Shown: positions 7,842-15,600 of the stretch, in pieces
How positions within the stretch are numbered: the first letter of the stretch is position 1
Layout: each line of letters begins with the position of its first letter
NCBI GenBank assembly: GCA_002841685.1
Contig: PHAM01000027.1
Location: 1-25,414, forward strand
DNA: 25,414 nucleotides
From: Elusimicrobia bacterium HGW-Elusimicrobia-2
GTDB lineage: Bacteria > CG03
Direction of reading: 5' to 3'
Notes under the pieces: model-generated
Told to the model about the DNA's origin: nothing
The model's database searches: none
The model's input: the letters and a program-made list of their open reading frames with translations, nothing else
Position numbers and translations under genes: made by a program

Positions 7842-8599
7842 AAGCTGTTTATAATGTGGCCAAATACACTCTGCTTGAGAACGCCAGGAGTAAATCATTT
7901 TCGCTGTCTGTTGTTTTTATAGCCCTCGTTTTTGTGTCGGCTTTTATTTTCGCGAAGCTTTCCGAGGTTGTGGAGATCCGGGCGATACAGGATATAGGTA
8001 TGGGCGCGGTGCAGTTCTTCTCTTTTCTGACGGCTCTTTTTTTCGCCGTGAAGGTGGCTTTTGTGGAGGGTCAGAACAAAACCATATATCTTCCCCTGAC
8101 CAGGCCTGTGAAAAGGAGCGAATACATATTCGGACGGTATCTGGGCATAATCCTCTCGGCGGCGCTGGAGATAGCCGCGATGGGAATGCTCCTGACGATA
8201 CTCCTGTATCTCAAACAGGCCGAATTTGACGGCTTCTATTTTCTGTCATACTTTTTTATTTTCCTCAAGATAATGATGATAACGGCTGTGACGATACTCA
8301 TATCGCTGGCCTCGACCAGCCAGGCCTCGGCCTTCATCTTCTCATTTCTCGTGTGGATAACCGGCCATTCGCTGGGCGAGGTGGAATTCCTGCTGGATGA
8401 GATGAGCCCGGCTATGGTGACGATGGTGAGGATATTCAAATGGATATTTCCCAACTATACGCTGCTGAACCTGGCGGATTACACGGCGGGGCGTTTTATG
8501 GCCGCGGCGGGCTATCTGCCGGCCGTCCTTTACGCCGTTTTTTATGTGTTTGCTGTCATGTGGCTGGCCGCGGCGGTGTTTGAGAAAAAAGAATTCTGA
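7838..8599 (+). CDS. ABC-2 type transporter permease
   Basis: A 253-residue integral membrane protein with about six hydrophobic segments: near residues 20-40, 60-80, 105-130, 133-155, 165-180 and 220-248. That is the usual topology of ABC-2 permeases such as the NosY/NatB type. After the first segment comes a soluble stretch with EIRAIQDIGM, seen in this group. The start overlaps the ATPase stop (ATGA) and the stop overlaps the next start (TGATG), so the three proteins are probably made in fixed ratio. The substrate cannot be told from sequence. Confidence 0.88.
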   Translation: MKAVYNVAKYTLLENARSKSFSLSVVFIALVFVSAFIFAKLSEVVEIRAIQDIGMGAVQFFSFLTALFFAVKVAFVEGQNKTIYLPLTRPVKRSEYIFGRYLGIILSAALEIAAMGMLLTILLYLKQAEFDGFYFLSYFFIFLKIMMITAVTILISLASTSQASAFIFSFLVWITGHSLGEVEFLLDEMSPAMVTMVRIFKWIFPNYTLLNLADYTAGRFMAAAGYLPAVLYAVFYVFAVMWLAAAVFEKKEF

Positions 8600-9339
8600 T
8601 GAAACTGGCGCTTTCCGCTGTTTTTTTTATAGCAAGCGTTCTGATGCAGGCCCAGGCGGGGAAACATTTTACTTTCAGGAACACACCCGTCTTCTCAAAA
8701 GATTTTTCCGAAGTGGCAAGGTACAGCGATTTCTGGCTCGTCCTTTTCGGCCACCGACGCATTGCCGCGGACATCGTTTTCATACAAACCCTTCAATACT
8801 ACGGCAGCATACACGAGGATGAGATCTCCGCGGGGGCGAAAGCCGAGCGGCGCGAAGGTTTCGGCACCGGCCTTGTCAGATATGACAAGCTTTTTTCTTA
8901 TGCCCTCAGGACCGCCCGGCTGGACAGGAATTTTGAATACGCCGTCACATTCACGGCCGCGGCTCTGGCATGGGTGCAGAAGAGGGAGAATGAGGCCATA
9001 GCGCTTCTGACAGACGCCATAGATTACTGGGACGGCCAGAAAATGACCGTGCCGGTGTTCTATCAGTCTAGCCTTTATCTTTCGGCGATCGCGGTGACAA
9101 AGGAAAAAGGCATCGCCGAGGCCACGGAATATATGGAAAAGGCCGTCACCTATCCAGACTGTCCCGATATGGTGAAAAACATCCTGGGCGAAATATACTT
9201 CAGGGCGAAAGATTACAAAAACGCCGTCAGGGTTCTGGAAATGAATCTCGATTCAAGAGAACCCAATTACCGCCGCAAAGCCATAGAAAAGCTGGAAAAA
9301 ATACACGAGTTGCTCATATCCGGTCAACAACGCTCCTGA
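8599..9339 (+). CDS. Secreted TPR-like protein coupled to the ABC transporter
   Basis: 246 residues with a short signal peptide (hydrophobic to residue 17, then Gln-Ala-Gln-Ala) for export to the periplasm. The mature protein starts with an aromatic-rich block (RYSDFWLVLFGHRRIAADI), followed by helical repeats from about residue 100 on that resemble tetratricopeptide repeats: AxxW...EAIxLLxxAI and a final AxxYxNAVRVLE unit. No catalytic motif is visible. It is translationally coupled to the permease, so it may be a periplasmic partner of the transporter, but this rests only on gene order. Confidence 0.7.
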   Translation: MKLALSAVFFIASVLMQAQAGKHFTFRNTPVFSKDFSEVARYSDFWLVLFGHRRIAADIVFIQTLQYYGSIHEDEISAGAKAERREGFGTGLVRYDKLFSYALRTARLDRNFEYAVTFTAAALAWVQKRENEAIALLTDAIDYWDGQKMTVPVFYQSSLYLSAIAVTKEKGIAEATEYMEKAVTYPDCPDMVKNILGEIYFRAKDYKNAVRVLEMNLDSREPNYRRKAIEKLEKIHELLISGQQRS

Positions 9340-9353
9340 TAGCGGACGCTATC
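9338..9353 (+). other. Hairpin at the end of the ABC transporter operon
   Basis: GATAGC (9338-9343) pairs with GCTATC (9348-9353) around a GGAC tetraloop, overlapping the last base of the upstream stop codon by two bases. It lies six bases before the next predicted -35 box. There is no T-tract, so termination is uncertain; it may instead mark an operator or insulate the two operons. Confidence 0.35.
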
Positions 9354-9358
9354 TGCCC

Positions 9359-9387
9359 TTGATTAAAAGCTGTAAAAGCAGTATAAT
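9359..9387 (+). promoter_or_regulatory. Sigma70-type promoter for the signalling/surface operon
   Basis: TTGATT (9359-9364, 4/6) and a perfect TATAAT (9382-9387) are separated by exactly 17 bases. It sits in the 80-base gap before the HTH-REC gene, whose Shine-Dalgarno GGGAGG is at 9405-9410. The heptamer AGCAGTA occurs at 9377-9383, overlapping the -10, and again at 9395-9401, an 18-base step. Autoregulation by the first gene product is conceivable but unproven. Confidence 0.65.
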
Positions 9388-9419
9388 GCTAATAAGCAGT
9401 AAAAGGGAGGCCGTGTTTT

Positions 9420-9998
9420 ATGGTAACAGAAAAAACATATACGACTTTTGACATCAGTAAGATCTGCGGCGTTTATCCGACGACCGTGGCGAACTGGATT
9501 GACAAAGGTTCGCTAAAAGCATTTATCACGCCAGGCGGCCACAGACGGGTCGGGCAGGTCGCGCTGCTTAAGTTTTTGAAAAAATATAATGTCCCCGCGC
9601 CGCGGGAGATCATAGTTCCCGCCGCGGGAAAGCGTAAACGGATACTGGTGGTAGACGATGACAAACTTGTTCTTGAGGTGATTAGCAAAACTCTCTCCTC
9701 AGGGCCGGAAAAATACATAATTAAAACCGTAACGGACGGTTTTCAGGCGGGGCAGGCGCTGATTGATATGAATCCCGAACTTGTAATACTGGATATAAAA
9801 CTGCCGGGAGTAAATGGTTTTGAAATCAGCGGGATAATCAAAAGCAGAGATAGTAATATAAAAATTCTGGCTGTATCGGGCTATGCCACGGAAGAAATCA
9901 GGAAAAGCATCTTATCCGCCGGGGCAGACGATTTCCTGGCAAAACCTTTTGAAATAAAGGAACTGCGGCAAAAAGCGAGGAGGTTGCTTCTAAAATGA
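9420..9998 (+). CDS. HTH-receiver regulator (MerR/excisionase-like HTH followed by REC)
   Basis: 192 residues. Residues 5-55 form a winged-helix DNA-binding domain of the MerR/BldC/excisionase type: FDISKICGVYPTTVANWIDKG then the wing TPGGHRRV. A receiver domain covers 72-190 with acidic pocket Asp79-Asp81, phosphoacceptor Asp125 (VILDIKLPG), Ser153 and Lys175 (AKPFE), all canonical. Most response regulators carry the receiver first and the output domain last, so this order is reversed. It is the first gene after a good promoter and overlaps the kinase remnant by ATGA, suggesting it was that kinase's partner. DNA binding controlled by phosphorylation is inferred. Confidence 0.85.
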   Translation: MVTEKTYTTFDISKICGVYPTTVANWIDKGSLKAFITPGGHRRVGQVALLKFLKKYNVPAPREIIVPAAGKRKRILVVDDDKLVLEVISKTLSSGPEKYIIKTVTDGFQAGQALIDMNPELVILDIKLPGVNGFEISGIIKSRDSNIKILAVSGYATEEIRKSILSAGADDFLAKPFEIKELRQKARRLLLK

Positions 9999-10951
9999 AC
10001 AAGATCAATTTTAAAAATCTGAAAATCAGGAGCAAAATGCTATTTCTTCACTTTATTTTTATTATTCCCGTATTTATGGCGTTAGGAAGCTGGCAGATAT
10101 GGGTAATGAAAAAAGAATTGGCGGAAAAAAACATCGGCGGATTTTTAAGCGACGCCCGGGGCGCTATGGATTTTATGGGTTTCGCTATTTACACCGCCGC
10201 ATCCAGCGTGCAGTCTTTTGCCGGCAGCCCCGTATTTGAAAATAATTATTCTTCCGCGGATAGGATCGCGAGAATGAAAGAATGGAAAAAACATCATTGT
10301 TTTCGTTCTGTATCATATTTTGATTCCCTTGGAACACTCATAGCCGACACCGATAACGCGGAACTCGGCAAAAAATATCCGTTAGAGGGTTTTTGGGATG
10401 ATGTGCTTGCGGGAAAGTTAAGCAGCGGAAGTGATTTCCGTATCGATTCATCCGGAAAAATTCCGACGCTGTTTTTTGCCTGTCCCGTCACATCGGCGGG
10501 CAGAGTGACAGGAGCTGTTGTCGCCCGCTGTGATTTCAGCAAATTCGCGCATATCGTTCAAATAATAAAAGATGATAGGATCCATGTCACTCTTCTTGAC
10601 AGAACAGGCAGAATAATTTATTCCGCATGCTCTCTGCAGAAAGAAATACCCGCCACCGGCGACGCGGCGAAAATTCCTGCCGTGGTAGAAGCCTGCGGTG
10701 AAAAGGATCTAGTGAAAATTAAAATAAAGGATAACGGCCCCGGTATTGACGAGAAAACGCGAAAATCTATTTTTGAACCCTTTTTTACGACGAAGGATAA
10801 AGGGACAGGGCTGGGGCTGGCAATTGTTTACGGCATAGTAAAAGACCTCGGCGGCAAGATACATGTTGACAGCAGGGAAGGAGAATATACGGAGTTTGTT
10901 ATAGAGCTGCCCGTTGGAAAGCAAGTAGCAAATAGCGATTATGTCATATAG
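9995..10951 (+). CDS. Degenerate sensor histidine kinase: Cache domain joined to a partial HATPase
   Basis: 318 residues. After a transmembrane segment (about 15-38) comes an extracytoplasmic Cache/PAS-like sensor (about 42-235) with the Cache-type strands SVSYFDSLGTLIADTD and ACPVTSAGRVTGAVVARCD. At about residue 236 (base ~10700) it jumps directly to the end of a HATPase domain: DNGPGI (G1), FEPFFTTK, GTGLGLAI (G2). Missing between them are a second transmembrane helix, HAMP, the HisKA helix with its His, and the N-box. As it stands it cannot autophosphorylate, and without the N-box ATP binding is doubtful. An in-frame internal deletion best explains this; misassembly is possible. It overlaps the HTH-REC gene by four bases. 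Confidence 0.8.
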   Translation: MNKINFKNLKIRSKMLFLHFIFIIPVFMALGSWQIWVMKKELAEKNIGGFLSDARGAMDFMGFAIYTAASSVQSFAGSPVFENNYSSADRIARMKEWKKHHCFRSVSYFDSLGTLIADTDNAELGKKYPLEGFWDDVLAGKLSSGSDFRIDSSGKIPTLFFACPVTSAGRVTGAVVARCDFSKFAHIVQIIKDDRIHVTLLDRTGRIIYSACSLQKEIPATGDAAKIPAVVEACGEKDLVKIKIKDNGPGIDEKTRKSIFEPFFTTKDKGTGLGLAIVYGIVKDLGGKIHVDSREGEYTEFVIELPVGKQVANSDYVI

Positions 10952-11030
10952 TAGAAAAACGAGGATAGGTCCGGGCGCGGAAATACAGTTCAAATCTCTG
11001 CGATATTTTCACAGCGCCCCACGGACACTC

Positions 11031-11043
11031 CAACCTTCGGTTG
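11031..11043 (+). other. Hairpin in the gap before the REC-GAF kinase
   Basis: CAACC (11031-11035) and GGTTG (11039-11043) pair around TTC. It lies in the 131-base gap 10952-11082, which otherwise shows no gene. No T-tract or clear promoter is seen. It may be a leader structure upstream of the kinase gene; the evidence is weak. Confidence 0.25.
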
Positions 11044-11082
11044 TCGGTGAGACGGAAGACGGTGAAAAATGGAGATAAATAT

Positions 11083-12690
11083 ATGAACAGAAAAATACTG
11101 GTTGTTGATGATGAAGGATCAATAAGAGAAGTTTGCGCCAGGATACTGCGGACCGCTAAATATGAAGTGGATACAGCTGGCGGAATAAGTGAAGCTATGG
11201 GAAAATTGAGATCCGCCGACTACGGGCTTGTTCTCACGGATCTGAGAATGGGGGAAGACCGGGGTGAAGATCTGATCAAGATGGTGAAAGAGAGATCGCC
11301 AGAAACGGGCGTAATAGTAATGACATGCTATGCGGAAACACAAAATGCCGTTGAATGCATACGCTCCGGAGCCGCCGATTATCTGCCCAAACCTTTTGAG
11401 ATGGATGAACTTATCCGGGTTGTCGAAAGATTTTTCAAGACGAGACATCTGGAGAATAAAGTGAGCAGCCTCACTGATATTGTCGGGCTTTACCGGATCA
11501 CTCTCGCTATAGGCAAGCTAAAACCTCTGGATGAGGTTTTAGACCTTATTCTGAAAACTGCCGAAGAACAGCTCGCCGCCGACGGGGGCTCTATAACTCT
11601 GTGGAACGAGGATGAAAAATGGCTTATCGTCACGACCGCGTGCGGCGAGGACAGGGAAAAAGCTCTCGGCAAAAAAATCCGCCTCGGAGAGAGGGTGTGC
11701 GGTTATGCCGCCGCCAAGCGCGAACCGGTTATTGTTCACGAGGAACTGAATAAAGACGCCCGTTTCAGGGGTGAAAAAACTTACAACGGGGTGAAGTCGG
11801 GGATAAGCGCTCCGATGATCCTTCAGAATAAGCTGATAGGCACTTTGAATCTGAAAAGAACGAAGACGGATAATAAATTTACTCAAACCGACCTTGAAAG
11901 AGCTTTTGTTCTCGCTCAGATCGCGGCCCTGGCGATTTCCAACTCAAAAATCTATGAAAAAATGAAGGGACTGTCAGAACTCAAAACGAAATTTTTGTCA
12001 AATGTGTCGCATGAGCTCAGAACGCCTCTTACGGCGATAAAAGGCGCAGCGGATTTATACGAAAAATTAGAGAACGATGAAGGCGGAAGAAAAAAAATCA
12101 TGGCCATCGTCAAAAACAATACCATCAGAATGCTTGTTCTGGTGAAAGACCTTCTGGATGTGGCGGAAATAGAAAGAGACGTTATTAAATTGACAAAAAC
12201 CGAAACGGATATATGCCTGTGCCTCGCCAACTCCATAGCCGCCGTTAGAAACAGGGCAGAAGAAAAAAATATACGCATTAAATACAAAAAGGACAAACCG
12301 CTTTTCCTCCTTTGCGACGGCGTCAGAATGGAACAGGTTTTTATCAATATACTGGACAATGCCTTAAAATTTTCTCCGGAGGGTAGCGAAGTTTCCGTCC
12401 GCGTTTCAGTTTCCGGTGAAAAAGCGGAAATAGTTTTTTCCGACAGCGGCCCCGGAATAATTGATGCAGAACGGTTAAAGGTGTTTGACAGATTTTACCA
12501 GACGGGGAATTCCCTTTTTCACAAAGCAAAAGGTTTCGGTCTGGGGCTCGCAATAGTTAAACAGCTTGTGAATAAGCATGGGGGGACAGTCGAAACACGC
12601 GCACGGGGAGCCGGGGAAAAAGGCACGGAATTCATCATAACTATGCCTCTGTTGCCGGGAACCGCTAAAAACAAAAGGGGAAAAACTTGA
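11083..12690 (+). CDS. Soluble hybrid kinase REC-GAF-HisKA-HATPase
   Basis: 535 residues from the ATG at 11083 (GGAG eight bases upstream); a TTG at 11041 only adds a poor 14-residue leader. Receiver at 3-118 with Asp53, Thr81 and Lys103 (PKPFE); GAF domain at about 135-290; HisKA with FLSNVSHELRTPLTAI and phosphoacceptor His310; HATPase with the N-box QVFINILDNALKFSP, G1 DSGPGI and G2 GFGLGLAIV, ending near 525. There is no transmembrane helix or signal peptide, so it is cytoplasmic. Having the receiver N-terminal to the kinase suggests it is an intermediate that receives phosphate or is gated by another kinase, with GAF sensing a small ligand. Probable partners are the HTH-REC and lone REC proteins nearby. 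Confidence 0.92.
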   Translation: MNRKILVVDDEGSIREVCARILRTAKYEVDTAGGISEAMGKLRSADYGLVLTDLRMGEDRGEDLIKMVKERSPETGVIVMTCYAETQNAVECIRSGAADYLPKPFEMDELIRVVERFFKTRHLENKVSSLTDIVGLYRITLAIGKLKPLDEVLDLILKTAEEQLAADGGSITLWNEDEKWLIVTTACGEDREKALGKKIRLGERVCGYAAAKREPVIVHEELNKDARFRGEKTYNGVKSGISAPMILQNKLIGTLNLKRTKTDNKFTQTDLERAFVLAQIAALAISNSKIYEKMKGLSELKTKFLSNVSHELRTPLTAIKGAADLYEKLENDEGGRKKIMAIVKNNTIRMLVLVKDLLDVAEIERDVIKLTKTETDICLCLANSIAAVRNRAEEKNIRIKYKKDKPLFLLCDGVRMEQVFINILDNALKFSPEGSEVSVRVSVSGEKAEIVFSDSGPGIIDAERLKVFDRFYQTGNSLFHKAKGFGLGLAIVKQLVNKHGGTVETRARGAGEKGTEFIITMPLLPGTAKNKRGKT

Positions 12691-15600
12691 AGTTCCGCCG
12701 TAAGCAAACGCGTCACTTGCTATTCGGAGCGGGCCATATGAGTGAGGGGTTTTGCCTCGTTCCCGAAACGAATTGGCAGCGAACCGCATACGTGAGCGGC
12801 CGTCTACGGATAGCAAGCGACGCGTATGTTCTTGCTTATTTGATATTTTTTGCTTTTTTACCCGCTATGGCCTCGGCCTCCAAAACCGTTCAGGAAAAGG
12901 ACGCGGCAGCTTTCTCGCAGGGGGAATTTAGCGGAACTCTCGCTTACGGTGACAGGATATACTGCGAAAACCGCTGGAGCGCCCTCAACGGCAATATAGG
13001 CGCTCTGACTAACGGCAGGGCGGCTTACGGGGACAAAGTGATCCTTTTCGGGGGAAAATCTTCCACATCCGCTATGGTATTGCACAACACTACATACGCT
13101 TTTAATCCGGCCTCGGGTTCATGGGATGAGCTAAGCGTTTCCACCGCTCCGTCCAAACGCATAAGTTTCGCCATGGAGGGAGACGGAAACGGCAAAATCG
13201 TTTTTTTCGGCGGTTATGACGGTTTGAATGTTTTTGACGACACATGGCTTTTTTCAGAAAACAAATGGTCAGGCGTGGCCTGCTCCACGACGCATCCTTC
13301 CGCCCGCATGGGCGCGGCATCAGCAAAACTTTCGGCGGATAAGATCATTCTTTTCGGCGGGAAAAACGGCCTCTCTATTTATTCGGACACATGGATCTTT
13401 AATATTGCGGCCTCGTCCTGGTCGCTTCTCAATCCGCCTCTTTCGCCGGCGGCGCGGGCAAACCATGCCATGGCCCCCGCGGGAGAAGGAAAAGTGCTGC
13501 TATACGGCGGTGAAAGCGGGAGCTATCTAAAGGACTGCTGGATTTATGATGACAGCTCCGCTTCCTGGGCGGAAATAGATGTTTCCGCCTCAAATCCGGG
13601 GCAAAGGAGCGCCGCGGCTATGGTTTATGATTCCGGGATTGAAAGAATTATACTGTTCGGCGGAGAGGTGGAAACGCTGGGCGAATACAGCTACAACAAA
13701 GCCCTGTGGATGTTTAATCCCGTATCTCCGGCCTGGACGCAGATTAGCGCCCTGAACGCCGATCCCGACAAACCCAATGGCCGACGTCAGCACATATTCT
13801 GCCACAAACCCGGATACGGCAATATTCTTTTCGGCGGCGACACGGCGGAAACAACTTTTCCGAACAATAAAATATTTTCCGATCTTAAAAAATATGTGAT
13901 AAATTCGTCCGGCACTTACACGACGAAAATTTATGACACCGGCGTTTCGGTCAATCCCGTTGAATACAAAAGCTTCTGGCGTTATTTCGCCGGCGCGGGC
14001 GATATAAAATATCAGATCGCGGCATCATCCGATCCCGCCGGCCTTAGCTACACCGGGCCAACCGGCGCGGATTCCTATTACACCGACAGCCCTCTGACGC
14101 CGGAAACATCCCGCGACGGCGGAAGATATTTCAGCGTGAGGTTTTTTCTTTCATGCGTTCCCGGGAATGTTTCCTCTTTTTACTTATCCGAACTGAACAT
14201 GAAATACAATCACCTGCCGGAGGATCCCGTTCTGTACGCGAATCCCATGAAAGACGGAGATTCCATTTTTCAGTCATCCAACGAGAGGGCATGGTTTTAC
14301 TGGTTCAACGCCATTGACCCCGACGAAGATGAGCATTCGCACTCTTATGAGCTGCGGCTGTCAACATCGCCTGATTTCGGGCTTTACATCTCATCATCGG
14401 GCATTCCCTGCCAGGAAGGCATAACTTATTCTTACTACCATCCCGCTGCGTTTTATCCTGAGGGAAAATATTACTGGAAAGTGCGCGCATCGGACGATTA
14501 CGGCTCCAGCGGATTCTCGGATGTGTGGAGCTTTTATGTTGACACAACGGCTCCTTCGGCTGTCACCGACCTGACAGCGGAGAAAATCCTTGACAGCCCC
14601 GGGTCGGTGTCGCTGTCCTGGACCTCAACCGGCGACGACGCTACGACGGGGGATATTATCGGGGGAGAGATACGCGTACAACGGAAAAAATGGATACCTC
14701 TCACCGTCTGGTACGCGGCGGGGCAGATTGAAAAAATAATATCCACCTCTGTGGCCCAGGGCGAACGGCGCTCTGTCATCATAGACGGCCTGGACGACGG
14801 CGCCTCGTATTATTTTGTCGTCGCCTTGAAGGACGATGTTATAGATACCAACAGGAATCTCGGCTCTATTTCCAACAACGCTTTTTCATGGACGCAGTCG
14901 CCTCCGGAAATATTATCCGTCACTTCGCCAGCGCAGTGTGATATCCTCTCGGGGACAGCCGGAGTATCGTATTCCCTTTCCGACGCCGACAAGCCGGAAG
15001 ACGAAATCGCTGTTTCTGTGTACTTAAGCACAAATTCTATGGTTTTATGGCACGCAATCGCGTCTGATATCGCCGACGGCACGACATTTTTCTTCTTTGA
15101 TACGCTGGCCTTCCCGAATTCGGATTTCTGCAATATAAGAGTGACAGCGTCCGACAGAGCGGGGCTGAGCGGCGAGAAAATATCGGATGTGTTCTTTATA
15201 CGGAATCCCAATTATCCGCCTTCCGTTGAATTCACCGCGCCCGGGGAAAATGACAATCTGACAGGCGAGGTGTGGGTGAGCTGGGAAATAAGCGATGGCA
15301 ATCCGACAGACACGCATTTAAGCAGCTTGAGCATATCAACAAATTCAGTGAACTGGATTATGGTCTCCGGGAATATTTCCGACGCCTATGTGCCATTCAA
15401 CAGCCGGCTTTTTAAAGACGGGACATATTATCTCAAAATAGCGGCCCATGATTCGCCCGCAGACCCGCTGACGGGGGAGGCGGTAATACAGGTATCAATA
15501 CTGAACGGCAACACGAAGCCTGAAGCTTTTTCTCTTATCTCCCCCGTCTCCGGCTCGGTCCTCAACAGTGAGGAAGTCCCCTTCGCCTGGAACGAAGCCG

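Noticed and set aside
12475-12816. Minus-strand ORF opposite the kinase end and Kelch start
   Set aside because: It exists because the palindrome reads similarly on both strands and the genes are GC-rich; no start signal or recognised domain.
12705-12828. Integron attC site as an explanation for the palindrome
   Set aside because: The outer arm ends lack the GTTRRRY/RYYYAAC core sequences and there is no integrase or cassette array.
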